Shown one piece after another: positions 25,797 through 33,461 of a stretch of 64,000 nucleotides of DNA. The stretch is from contig WGMA01000006.1 in NCBI GenBank assembly GCA_016125285.1, positions 62,001 through 126,000 of the forward strand, in the 5' to 3' direction. The number at the start of each line of letters is the position of its first letter. The first letter of the stretch is position 1. The translations under genes and the position numbers were made by a program. The notes under the pieces were generated by a model. The model was not told where the DNA came from. It made no database searches and saw only the letters and a list, made by a program, of their open reading frames with translations. The stretch is from Phycisphaera sp. GTDB taxonomy: Bacteria > Planctomycetota > Phycisphaerae > Phycisphaerales > Zrk34.

Positions 25797-25890
25797 GGGA
25801 GTACCTTCTAATATCTCGGCTGTTGCTGATCCGTCCCACTGGCCGCTCGTCGTCGGCCACGACCCACTCGTCGGGCGGTTTCCAGACAAA

Positions 25891-25907
25891 TGTACTTACG
25901 CGTACTA
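25891..25907. promoter_or_regulatory. Candidate MarR operator between divergent genes
   Basis: The 133-base gap between the propeller gene and the MarR gene contains GTACTTACGCGTAC, with perfect 4-base outer arms and an inner TACGCGTA palindrome. Position and symmetry suit a MarR-family site that would govern both genes. Not conclusive without further copies. Confidence 0.3.
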
Positions 25908-25929
25908 TTGTCAGCGAGCATGATAGACC

Positions 25930-26478
25930 ATGTCCAAGCGCCGATCAACACACTCGTCAAAAACACCCGATGAAGATTCCGGCATCGAGGAATCGTCGCT
26001 GGACCCCCACACCGGCCAGCGCCGACTCCCGCCCCTGCTGCGACGCGCCTGGTACAGCCTCAACCAGGCCTTCCGCCGACGCATCGCACACCTCGAGATC
26101 ACCCCCGATCAGTTCACCGTCCTCCGCTGGCTGCACGAGGACGACACCGACGGCATGACCCAGCGCGCCCTCACCGACCTCATGGCCTCCGACCCGAACA
26201 CCGTCACCTCCGTGCTGACCCGCATGGAAAAGGCCGGCCTCATCGAGCGTCGCCCCCACGAAAAAGACAAACGCGCCAAGCGCGTCCGCATCAAGCCGTC
26301 CGGCAAGAAGGTCTTCGAGGAAGCCCGCGACATCGCCGTGGCCCTGCAGAACCACGTGCTCGACGTGCTGCCGAAGAACAAGCAGGAGCAGTTCCTCCGC
26401 CACCTCGACCTCATCGCCGACGCCGCCCGCGACGCCGCCGAACACCTCGGCGACCCCGACACGCCACCGTCCGAGTAA
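25930..26478 (+). CDS. MarR-family transcriptional regulator
   Basis: 182 residues. A polar N-terminal tail of about 35 residues precedes a MarR core: helix LRRAWYSLNQAFRRRIAHLEITPDQFTVLRWL, recognition region ALTDLMASDPNTVTSVLTRMEKAGLIERRPHEKDKRAKRVR (the wing has the typical D-x-R-x-K arrangement) and a C-terminal dimerisation helix. It binds DNA as a dimer, usually with an aromatic or phenolic ligand. It is divergent from the propeller/symporter genes and convergent with the cyclase gene, with 30 bases between the stops. Confidence 0.92.
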   Translation: MSKRRSTHSSKTPDEDSGIEESSLDPHTGQRRLPPLLRRAWYSLNQAFRRRIAHLEITPDQFTVLRWLHEDDTDGMTQRALTDLMASDPNTVTSVLTRMEKAGLIERRPHEKDKRAKRVRIKPSGKKVFEEARDIAVALQNHVLDVLPKNKQEQFLRHLDLIADAARDAAEHLGDPDTPPSE

Positions 26479-26488
26479 CACGCCTCCC

Positions 26489-26530
26489 CATTTTGCAATT
26501 TACATTTTTCATTTTGCAATTTGCATTTTC
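26489..26530. repeat. 7-base-period repeat array (AAAATGC family)
   Basis: On the minus strand AAAATGC, AAATTGC, AAAATGA, AAAATGT, AAATTGC, AAAATGG: six uninterrupted heptamers in the gap between the convergent MarR and cyclase genes. The last residues of the cyclase (EKMQIAK) and its stop are encoded by the array. Confidence 0.85.
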
Positions 26531-28506
26531 TCATCACCGTCCGCTTGTTCCATCCAGACCCTGACCCGTTCAAGAGCCGCCACCGTCCAGATCACCGGGT
26601 ACAGCTTCTCGTAGTACCACAGCTTCGCAAAATAAAACCCGATCGGCGCCGGCTCGAAATGCGTGCCGCGCTCGGTATGTTCAACCAACCACGCCACCCC
26701 GCGCCCAATCACCCCGTTTAGCGACGCCCCGCAGGGGCGTGCGTCACCCGCATCGTTCGTGTCATCCGCATCATCCGCGCCGCCCGCATTGACCACCGCC
26801 GCCAACGCTTCCACCGCCAGCGCCGTCTCCTCAATCGACGACGGCGTACCTTCCCCCGCGCCCCAGCCGCCGTCGGTGTTCTGATTGTCAGTCATCCAAC
26901 GGACGGCAGCTTGCGTCAAAGTCGCTGGATCAGTGACCCAAGAAGCTAGGCTATCTGCGACCGATCTGTTCGCGAGTACTAAGAGCACGCGCGAGGTGCC
27001 GTACGTCGCGTTCTCTTCAGCTTGGCGATGTTGATTGCCGAACCACAACGGCAGCCACGCCCCATCTGTTCGCTGTGATGATTGGATAAATCGAAGTAAT
27101 GGTGGCCAATTCGTGTAGTCGATCGCCCGACGGGCACGCAAGTAGTGAGCCGTAATGTCGACGGAACTGCGATCAAATGGAAGCTTACCCCAACCGCGAC
27201 AGAAGGTCGGCACACCACCGTCACGGTTGATCAGGCCATGTGTCCAGACCGCGCCTGCGTCCAAAGCGGTCGGTTCGTCCTGCAACGTTTCGAGATCACT
27301 TCCATAGAGGGCCCTGATCATTGCCCATTCGGCGATTTCATAGCTATTGAGGTCCGGTTGCAGATGGCTCAGCGCCAACACAGCCCCGCTCGTATCATCC
27401 GCGTCCGGCACGCCACCGGGCTCCGGCGTCCACGCCCAGCCGCCCGGCGCCGCGCCGGTGTACGGATGCCGCTCCGTGTACTGCTGACCGAGCAGCCAGT
27501 CGCGCAGGTAAATGCGTTCGTCGTCGTTCAGGTATTCGTCGAGCTTGCCGCCGGCCGCGAGCGCGTTGATCGACAGCGTCGTCACCCACGTCGACAGATC
27601 CGTGTCGATCGGCCAACTGCCATCTTTACGCATCGACTTCTCGATAAACCTCACGCCGCGTTGCGCCACGGTGGTGTCGTGCCGGCCGCACGCCGCGAGC
27701 GACATCGTCACGAAGCTCGTCAGCGGCGTCGCCTCCAGGAACCCGCCGTTGGGCGGTTGGATCGATTCGAGCACACGCAGCGTCCGCCGCTTCGTGATCA
27801 GGCGGGCGAGGCGCGTGATCGGGTTCCACGTCGGGCGGTGGTGGTGACGCACCTGGCCGATCGCGATCAACGCGGGCAACGCGTAGCTGACGACGGGCAG
27901 GCGGACGAAGCGGTAGAACGACTGCGGCAGGGCGGCGAGCTCGAACGGCAGTTGCTTGACCCATCGCCACGTCCCGCCGTCGTCGGGGTCGCCGAGTCGG
28001 CCGCACAGCGTGCACATCGTGAGGATCGGCACGCTGAACGTGCGGTCCTTGCCGTAGCGGCGCATCACCGCGTCGACCAGCGCCGGAATCTTCATCGACC
28101 CGGCGTGATCCGTCAGCCACTGCTCGCAGCGCGGGACCGTGTCGAGCAGCGGCAGGTCCGGCCGCGTCGGGTCCTCGGCGACGGCGTCGCGGACCTCGTC
28201 GAGGCCGAGCGCGCCCCAGCAGAGCATCGTCGTGGAGATGTTCGACAGCGACCTGTCCGTGTCGCCCCAGCCGCCGTCGCGGTTCTGCTGATCGATCAGC
28301 CACGCCGCGCCGCGTGCGATCATCTCGCGGTGCGCCGCGTCGCCGCTGGCGCGATCGACCAGCGACAGCGCCGTGATCGCCGTCGCCGTCGCCAGCGCAC
28401 TGCTCGACAGCTCGCCGACCCAGTGACCGGCCGGCTCACGCTGATCGAGCAGGTGCGCGATCGCGTTGCGGCGGGTCTCTTCGAATGTCTCGCGATCGAT
28501 AGGCAT
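26509..28506 (-). CDS. Squalene-hopene-cyclase-like terpene cyclase
   Basis: 665 residues from ATG 28506 (MPIDRETFEE). Class II terpene cyclase features: the catalytic acid motif Asp368-Ala-Asp370-Asp371 in VPDADDTSG, a DTDLSTWVTTLSINAL segment at about 301-316 and QW-type repeats QNRDGGWGD (74-82), SMRKDGSWP (291-299) and QNTDGGWGAGEGT near 550. It should cyclise squalene or a related polyprene at the membrane. It lies downstream of a second alpha/alpha-barrel protein and a polyprenyl synthetase. Oddities: residues about 376-542 are encoded by clearly AT-richer DNA, residues about 574-588 are a 9-base minisatellite (ADDADDTNDAGD), and the C-terminus is translated heptamer repeat. Confidence 0.9.
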   Translation of the reverse strand: MPIDRETFEETRRNAIAHLLDQREPAGHWVGELSSSALATATAITALSLVDRASGDAAHREMIARGAAWLIDQQNRDGGWGDTDRSLSNISTTMLCWGALGLDEVRDAVAEDPTRPDLPLLDTVPRCEQWLTDHAGSMKIPALVDAVMRRYGKDRTFSVPILTMCTLCGRLGDPDDGGTWRWVKQLPFELAALPQSFYRFVRLPVVSYALPALIAIGQVRHHHRPTWNPITRLARLITKRRTLRVLESIQPPNGGFLEATPLTSFVTMSLAACGRHDTTVAQRGVRFIEKSMRKDGSWPIDTDLSTWVTTLSINALAAGGKLDEYLNDDERIYLRDWLLGQQYTERHPYTGAAPGGWAWTPEPGGVPDADDTSGAVLALSHLQPDLNSYEIAEWAMIRALYGSDLETLQDEPTALDAGAVWTHGLINRDGGVPTFCRGWGKLPFDRSSVDITAHYLRARRAIDYTNWPPLLRFIQSSQRTDGAWLPLWFGNQHRQAEENATYGTSRVLLVLANRSVADSLASWVTDPATLTQAAVRWMTDNQNTDGGWGAGEGTPSSIEETALAVEALAAVVNAGGADDADDTNDAGDARPCGASLNGVIGRGVAWLVEHTERGTHFEPAPIGFYFAKLWYYEKLYPVIWTVAALERVRVWMEQADGDEKMQIAK
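26743..26787. repeat. 9-base tandem repeat inside the terpene cyclase gene
   Basis: Five in-frame 9-mers (GTCACCCGC, ATCGTTCGT, GTCATCCGC, ATCATCCGC, GCCGCCCGC) encode Ala-Asp-Asp-type triplets. They adjoin a GC-rich palindrome (GCCCCGCAGGGGC) at 26725-26737. Together they look like a recent insertion in a surface loop between QW repeats. Confidence 0.7.
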
Positions 28507-28515
28507 GGGTTGATT

Positions 28516-28605
28516 CAGCACGAAGCCCGCAAAGGTCACGAAGATCACGAAGTCGCGATTCAGTCATTCTTTGTGGTCTTCGATGGCTTCGCGTGCTTCG
28601 TGATT
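28516..28605. repeat. Hairpin of CACGAAG-type repeats upstream of the cyclase
   Basis: The left arm contains GCACGAAG, GTCACGAAG and ATCACGAAG; the right arm (28569-28602) contains the inverted CTTTGTGGTCTTCG and GCTTCGTG. Period about 9 bases. It fills the gap between the prenyltransferase-like gene and the cyclase start and resembles the hairpin at 29475-29563. Confidence 0.8.
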
Positions 28606-28617
28606 GTTCGGTATTGT

Positions 28618-29463
28618 TCACACGCTCAGGTGCCCCAGCGCCAGCAGGCCGTACCACGTGTACTCGATGTCGAGGTCGCCTTCCTCCTCGGCCCAGTTGC
28701 CGTAGAACCCGCCCGCCGACGTCCACAGCGTGTCGATGAAATCGAGGCAGCGCTCGCGGATCGGGTCGATGTCGCGCTTGAGGATCGACAACGCGTGCAG
28801 CGACACGGCGGTCGACAGCAGGTCCGGCATCGGCGCGGCCGGCATCGCGAAGAACCCGCCGTCCGGGTGCGTGCACTTGAGTAGGAACTCGGCGCTGTGC
28901 GCGTCACGCGGCAGGTCCAGCGCGTGCTGCAGCGTCACCGCCGCCGCGGTCGCCGGCACGTTGGCCAGCTGGATGTCGGCGTCGTTGGCGTACCCGCCGT
29001 CACCCGTCGCCATGTCGTCGAGCAGCGTCGCGATGCGTTCCGGCGCACGCGACTCGACGCCGAGGTCCTGGTACGCCGCGTGGATCATGAACGCCTCGTA
29101 CACGCTCGCCGCTTCGTGCTGCCCGATCCGCTGCGCGAGCTTGGGCAGCGTCGGGTGATGCGCCTGCCCGAGGCCGCTTCGACACCGCGCCAGACAGCAC
29201 AGGTGAATCAGGTCGAGCCCGTCGCCGTCACCGAACGTATCGAGAAACGCGGCGATGCGATCAGTCGGCAGTTCTCGCTGCAGCGCGATCGTCGCCTCGA
29301 TGCCGAACACCGTGTAATACAGGTCCGCCGCACCCGCCCGGTCGGCGAAGCCGCCTTCGTCGGTGAGCTTCGAAGCGACGAACGCGGCGACAAGCTCCGC
29401 CGAGTCGCCCAGCATCTTCGGCGCGAGCCGGGCGACCTGCAGCATTTGCAGTCTCATGGACAT
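28618..29463 (-). CDS. Alpha/alpha-barrel prenyltransferase-beta/terpene-cyclase-like protein
   Basis: 281 residues. Repeated motifs such as TDEGGFADRAGAADLYYTVFGI, TGDGGYANDADIQLANVPATAAAV, THPDGGFFAMPAAPMPDLLSTAVSLHAL and SAGGFYGNWAEEEGDLDIEYTWYGLLALGHL show the GGF/GGY-containing helical repeats shared by protein prenyltransferase beta subunits and terpene cyclases. Zn-ligand residues typical of farnesyltransferases are not obvious. It is about half the cyclase length, so it may be a partner subunit or a cyclase-derived protein. Starts at 29463 or 29457. Bracketed on both sides by hairpins of CACGAAG repeats. Confidence 0.8.
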   Translation of the reverse strand: MSMRLQMLQVARLAPKMLGDSAELVAAFVASKLTDEGGFADRAGAADLYYTVFGIEATIALQRELPTDRIAAFLDTFGDGDGLDLIHLCCLARCRSGLGQAHHPTLPKLAQRIGQHEAASVYEAFMIHAAYQDLGVESRAPERIATLLDDMATGDGGYANDADIQLANVPATAAAVTLQHALDLPRDAHSAEFLLKCTHPDGGFFAMPAAPMPDLLSTAVSLHALSILKRDIDPIRERCLDFIDTLWTSAGGFYGNWAEEEGDLDIEYTWYGLLALGHLSV

Positions 29464-29474
29464 GTGATTCGGAC

Positions 29475-29563
29475 CAACCACGAAGTCGCGAAGATCACGA
29501 AGTCTCACAAAGAAAACTTCTGCTTTGCGCCTTCGTGTCTACTTCGTGGCCTTCGTGGTTAAT
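29475..29563. repeat. Hairpin of CACGAAG-type repeats, second copy
   Basis: The left arm AACCACGAAGTCGCGAAG is followed by ATCACGAAG units; the right arm carries CTTCGTGTCTACTTCGTGG and CCTTCGTGGTT, inverted. The arms pair over about 35 bases. The right arm encodes the last residues (TTKATK) and stop of the DUF116-polyprenyl synthetase gene. Confidence 0.85.
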
Positions 29564-31281
29564 TCGGTGTCCCCCGCGTGTGCGGCTTCGTGTTCCTTGC
29601 ACCAGCCCTTGATCTCCAGGTCGTCGAAGATCTTGGTCATCACACGCCGCAGCAGGCCCTTGAGCGTGGCGTGTTCGAGCTGGCGCAGGGCGCGGATCGC
29701 CTGTTCCTTGTACGCCGTGAGCAGGTCCGCGGCGTGCTCGTCGATCTTCTTCTCGGCGATGATCGCGTGGAGGCGTTTGAGCTCGCCGTTGAGCGGGCCG
29801 GTGCGCTTCCACACGGTCTCGAGGATTGCGCGGTCGTCGCCGGTGGTGCGCTCGTAAGCCATCGCGGGCAGCAGCGTCGGCCGCATCGCCTCGCTGTCGG
29901 CCGTGCCGTGCGCGTCGTCGTGCTCGCCGATCCAGTCCCACAGGTCGTCGCGGATCTGGTACGCGATGCCCAGCGCCTCGCTGTACTGCCGCAGCACGTC
30001 GTGCGTCGCTTCGTCGGCGCCCGCGTACGCCGCGCCGAGCCGCAGCGCGACCTCGAACGCCGGCGCGGTCTTGCGGCGGAAGATGTCCAGCACCTGCGTG
30101 CTCTTGAGCACATCGGGGTTCCGCTGCCACGTCAGCTCGTTGCCCTGGCCGATGCACAGGTCGCGATGCCCCGCGGCGGCGATACGCATCATCTCCGCGA
30201 CGCGCGATCCGTCGATCTGCGCCTCGCCGATCAGCCGGTAGCCATCGCCGAGCAGCAGGTCGCCGACGTTCAGCGCCACCGGCACGCCGTGCTCCGCGTG
30301 AACCGTCGGCTCGTCGTACCGCGTGTCGTCGCCGTCCTCGATGTCGTCGTGCACCAGCGACGCCTTGTGGAAGCACTCCACGGCGATCGCGACTTTCTTC
30401 AGGTCGTCCGGCACGGCCGCTTCGGGGTCGTCGAGCAGCGCCTTGTACGCGCAGATCGTCAGGAACGGCCGCCACCGCTTGCCGTCCTTCGCCAGCCACG
30501 CGCGGCTGATCTTTTCGCTCTCGGACTCCGCCGGGCCCATCAGCCGATCGAGCTCCGCGGGCGCGAACCACGTGTCGACCTCGCGGCGCAGCGCGTCGAG
30601 GTCCATGCGGTAGGTGCGGTCGTCGCTGGTCAGGTGGATCACGTCCCAGATCCACTCGAGGTCGACGTTGGTGTCGATGCAGTCGTCCTGCAGCAGCGGG
30701 ATCGCCACGCCGGGGATCGCCGCGGACTCCATGTACGGGAACGCCTTCTCGAGGACGCTGAGGCACGAGACGCCGACGATCGCGTCGATCTTGCCGGTCT
30801 CGATGATGGACATCACGATCGCCGAGCCCTCCGCGATCAGCACCGCGTATCCGAGTCGCTCGGCTTCCTCCTGGAGGTCCTGCAGCGAACACTGGCCGCA
30901 GGATTTGCACAGCAGGCCGAACTCGTCGAACGGCGCGGGGCACGTCGACTCGGCACGCAGGCACTTGGGCATCAGCAGCAGCCGCCGCTCGAACGGCACG
31001 GGCGCCAGATGGTCGCGCCACATGGCGTTGTTCACCAGCACCGCGGCGTACTCGGTGTACTTCGCGTCGATCCCCGCGTCGCCCAGCAGCTTCTCGGCGT
31101 GGACACGCAGCTCTTCGAGCGGCATCGGCGGCACGGGCTTTTCGCGGACGACGTACGCCTCGGTCGCCCGTTTGATCGCCAGCCGATCCTCGACGGCGTC
31201 GGGGATCTGCTCCTGCGTCGGACGCATCACCTGCTTGGGAACCGGCGTCGGCAACTGCACCTGTGGTAAACGAATGCCCAT
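29539..31281 (-). CDS. DUF116-polyprenyl synthetase fusion protein
   Basis: 580 residues from ATG 31281, with GGAG nine bases upstream. Residues about 50-230 are a DUF116 domain: KCLRAESTCPA (Cys107, Cys114), CKSCGQC (Cys125, 128, 131), the VGVSCLSVLEKAF strand with Cys173, and LLQDDCIDTNVD with Cys201. Residues about 255-550 are a trans-isoprenyl diphosphate synthase with DDIED (312-316) and DDLWD (445-449), the two Mg-binding Asp motifs. The synthase should condense isopentenyl diphosphate units into the prenyl chain used by the cyclase genes downstream. DUF116 is a Cys-rich domain of unknown role, so the fusion is unusual. The last residues (TTKATK) are repeat-encoded. Confidence 0.9.
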   Translation of the reverse strand: MGIRLPQVQLPTPVPKQVMRPTQEQIPDAVEDRLAIKRATEAYVVREKPVPPMPLEELRVHAEKLLGDAGIDAKYTEYAAVLVNNAMWRDHLAPVPFERRLLLMPKCLRAESTCPAPFDEFGLLCKSCGQCSLQDLQEEAERLGYAVLIAEGSAIVMSIIETGKIDAIVGVSCLSVLEKAFPYMESAAIPGVAIPLLQDDCIDTNVDLEWIWDVIHLTSDDRTYRMDLDALRREVDTWFAPAELDRLMGPAESESEKISRAWLAKDGKRWRPFLTICAYKALLDDPEAAVPDDLKKVAIAVECFHKASLVHDDIEDGDDTRYDEPTVHAEHGVPVALNVGDLLLGDGYRLIGEAQIDGSRVAEMMRIAAAGHRDLCIGQGNELTWQRNPDVLKSTQVLDIFRRKTAPAFEVALRLGAAYAGADEATHDVLRQYSEALGIAYQIRDDLWDWIGEHDDAHGTADSEAMRPTLLPAMAYERTTGDDRAILETVWKRTGPLNGELKRLHAIIAEKKIDEHAADLLTAYKEQAIRALRQLEHATLKGLLRRVMTKIFDDLEIKGWCKEHEAAHAGDTELTTKATK

Positions 31282-31478
31282 GAAGTCTCCGTCGTTCGGT
31301 CGATCCCCACGCTGCGCGGTCACGTGCGAAGTCCACGCGTGTGACGTGGGGGCGGTCGCGGTCGTACGTGTGGGATGCCGCAACAGCACCACAGGTTAGC
31401 ACACCGACACCGCTCCGCCCACATTGAGTAAGCGAATTATGGCGGTCGATTGGACAGTCACGGGGCGGAAATCGGTCG

Positions 31479-32003
31479 CTAAGGGGGCCGCGCGGAGGCG
31501 CAGAGGACCGAGCGGGTCACGCGGGAGGTGTGTGACGGGCGGGGGTGTTGGATTTTCCATTTTCCATTTGCCGTTTTCCATTTTCCATTGCCTCCGCGAC
31601 CCGCGGGGAGGGGGGAGGGGGGTGTCGGGTTGCGGGTTACCGGCGGCGCGTTGCGGGTTCGGCGCGGGGGGTGATCTCCAGTGGGCGCGGAGGTGTCATT
31701 TTCGAGTTCCGATTTTTCATTTTTGATTTGGGGCCGGGTGGCGGGGGATTGGTCGGGGTCGGGGCGTGTGGGGACGGCGCGCGCGGCATCGTCCGCGGCG
31801 TGGGCGGCGTCGGCGTTCGCTTCGGCGGCGCGGCGGTGGGCGACGACGCGGTCGTCTGAGCCGACCAGCGTGACGAGGTGCTCGGCGAGCGTGTCGATGT
31901 ACCCGTCCATCGCCCGCCGCGCCGGTCCGTCCTTGAGCCCCGCGCGGTGACGGCGCATGACCTCCAGGGCCTGCGTGACGTCTTTGAGACTGTGCAGCGG
32001 CAC
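31479..32003 (-). CDS. Small hypothetical protein with repeat-encoded C-terminal half
   Basis: 174 residues from GTG 32003, which has GGGGAG seven bases upstream and a near-consensus promoter further up. The first 80 residues (VPLHSLKDVTQALEVMRRHRAGLKD, then helical Ala/Asp-rich sequence) look like a real small helical protein. From about residue 90 on, the frame passes through two heptamer arrays, giving KNEKSELEND and NGKWKTANGKWK segments in low-complexity Pro/Arg sequence. It may be a true gene whose original stop was lost to repeat insertion. Function unknown. Confidence 0.45.
   Translation of the reverse strand: MPLHSLKDVTQALEVMRRHRAGLKDGPARRAMDGYIDTLAEHLVTLVGSDDRVVAHRRAAEANADAAHAADDAARAVPTRPDPDQSPATRPQIKNEKSELENDTSAPTGDHPPRRTRNAPPVTRNPTPPSPLPAGRGGNGKWKTANGKWKIQHPRPSHTSRVTRSVLCASARPP
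31549..31591. repeat. 7-base-period repeat array (GGAAAAT family), dispersed copy
   Basis: On the minus strand GGAAAAT, GGAAAAC, GGCAAAT, GGAAAAT, GGAAAAT: nearly identical to the array at 18072-18113, 13 kb away. It lies in the frame of the small hypothetical gene. Confidence 0.8.
31696..31731. repeat. 7-base-period repeat array (TCATTTT/CGATTTT family)
   Basis: Plus-strand units TCATTTT, CGAGTTC, CGATTTT, TCATTTT, TGATTTG. The unit is close to that of the pair at 11951-12063. No clear inverted partner within 100 bases. Confidence 0.7.
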
Positions 32004-32068
32004 GTCGTATCTCCCCTGAATGCAGTCGGTTAGCGAATGACCCCCTGACGGCATGAATACCGTACATA

Positions 32069-32096
32069 ATTATAACATACAGCCGCAGCAAATCAA
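32069..32096 (-). promoter_or_regulatory. Near-consensus sigma-70 promoter for the small hypothetical gene
   Basis: On the minus strand TTGATT (32091-32096), a 16-base spacer and TATAAT (32069-32074), a perfect -10 box standing out in high-GC DNA. Transcription would begin near 32062, about 60 bases before GTG 32003, which has its own strong Shine-Dalgarno. Confidence 0.55.
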
Positions 32097-32178
32097 GCGA
32101 AAACCCCACCGCGAGCCGGGCCGCCCACGGGCCTGGCCACGTCCCAACAGCCCCAGCCCGCAACGCGGGCGGCCGAGA

Positions 32179-32412
32179 GTAGCCCGGGGCGCGAGCCCCG
32201 GGTGGCGTGGTGTGGAGCTGATGGAGCCCTGAAAGGGCGGCAGATCGGGTGGCGTGTCTGTCGCCCTTCCAGGGCTCGGTGGTTGGCGAACTGCGGGTTG
32301 ATGCGTGACGCGGCGGCGGCGAGGTTGCGGGAGCGGTGGGTGGTCGCGGCGTTTACCAGGGCTTGCGCCCTTCGCTATTGGCTGTCGCCGCGATGCGGCT
32401 TTCAAAGCCCGA
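32179..32412. repeat. Cluster of GC-rich palindromic intergenic repeats
   Basis: The gene-free stretch 32097-32536 holds at least three inverted repeats: CCCGGGGC-GCGA-GCCCCGGG (32183-32202), 21-base arms beginning GAGCCCTGAAAGGGC (32224-32277, two mismatches or fewer by eye) and a CCAGGGCTTGCGCCC / GCCGCGATGCGGC / AAAGCC run (32355-32411). The motifs resemble interspersed repeats I associate with planctomycete and verrucomicrobial genomes. Short open frames across it are low-complexity and not credible genes. Confidence 0.65.
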
Positions 32413-32536
32413 TGTTCTTTGCGCCCCAAACCCCGTCGCCGAAATGATACGCCCTGATACCGACAAACCATGAGTCACGTCTGCCAAACTGCATCAGGTA
32501 TTGGTAGGCTCCCGGCACGGCGTTCTGTTCCCATGT

Positions 32537-33382
32537 TTAGATTCGGAGTTTCTTTTTGCCGTATGATTGAACACGCCGGACCTCGGTTTTGGATGCGTCG
32601 TATCGGATTGATGAGGGCCGCGTCGGGAATTGCGGAGGGCGGTTCTGAACGCAATACTCCGCGTAGATCGCGGCAATCCCTCTCTGGGCTTGTTCCATGT
32701 CTTCCGATTCGATGAACGCCTTCTCCCACTCGTGCATGGCGCCAATGAAATCCATCAAGCGATCGATAACAGGTTGATCCGCGTCGATGGGGAGCCGCGT
32801 CTGGCGAAGGTCTTCCTCGGTCATCTCGAACGGCCCCGGCTCACGAGGCGGGTATACGTCACCGATGCCGCCGACCTCGACGATCGATGAGCCTCGCATC
32901 AAGACCTCGATGCCGTGTTCGGAGTCCCACCCACAATTGAAGCTGAGAGAGTAGAAATGTTTTTGGTTCTTCGACTGCGCGAAGATCGTCAAGCCCAAAA
33001 AATCGATCAGGTCGGGCACGAGGTCTGTTGAGATCGCGTCGAGCCCTTTTCTTACGTCACAACTCTCGAAGAAGTCGCGGGCTTCCTGAACGAACAGGCT
33101 GGTCAACTTCTTATGCGTCTTGGGGAGCGCGGCGATCGCATTGTCAAATGTCTTGCGCTGCAATGCGCTCGGCGGTGTGTTGGCATCCTCGGTGATGACA
33201 CGCAGGCTCTTTGTCTTCCTTGGCCGACACTTGAAAGGTGCTCGGCCGAAGAGTTTGCCGTCAGGTGCGGTCCATGCGTCCAGTTTGCACAAACAATCCA
33301 GAAAAACGTCCGTGGTAAACGTGCCTTCCCAATCCGTGTCCTCGACGTGCGCGAGTCTGTCGAACGGATGCATCTTGGCCAT
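32537..33382 (-). CDS. Hypothetical protein, lower GC than neighbours
   Basis: 281 residues from ATG 33382, with GGGGGA upstream. Soluble, acidic, no membrane segment. A short stretch FNCGWDSEHGIEVLMRGSSIVEVGGIGDVYPP recalls small DUF6985-like/immunity-type domains, in which an E-V-x-F-x-G-x-x-I-V-E-V-G strand pair recurs, but the rest is unrecognised. The base composition is visibly more AT-rich than the flanks, and it sits between the palindromic repeat cluster and the radical SAM gene, so it may have been acquired. Function unknown. Confidence 0.65.
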   Translation of the reverse strand: MAKMHPFDRLAHVEDTDWEGTFTTDVFLDCLCKLDAWTAPDGKLFGRAPFKCRPRKTKSLRVITEDANTPPSALQRKTFDNAIAALPKTHKKLTSLFVQEARDFFESCDVRKGLDAISTDLVPDLIDFLGLTIFAQSKNQKHFYSLSFNCGWDSEHGIEVLMRGSSIVEVGGIGDVYPPREPGPFEMTEEDLRQTRLPIDADQPVIDRLMDFIGAMHEWEKAFIESEDMEQAQRGIAAIYAEYCVQNRPPQFPTRPSSIRYDASKTEVRRVQSYGKKKLRI

Positions 33383-33461
33383 GTTGTCCCCCGAATTGAT
33401 CTACAGGAAAGTCTAACACGCGGCGAGCCGCGTCGCGAAACGTCACGCGGGACGGTGCGCT

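Noticed and set aside
22578-25811. 1077-residue plus-strand open frame
   Set aside because: It is the complement of two propeller genes; composition is Arg/His/Val-rich with no domains.
4775-31281. Ladderane or aryl polyene cluster
   Set aside because: No ketosynthase, acyl carrier, dehydratase or ketoreductase gene occurs in the window.
32070-32471. 133-residue minus-strand frame across the palindromic repeats
   Set aside because: Pro/Arg-rich sequence made by GC palindromes; no domain or start signal.
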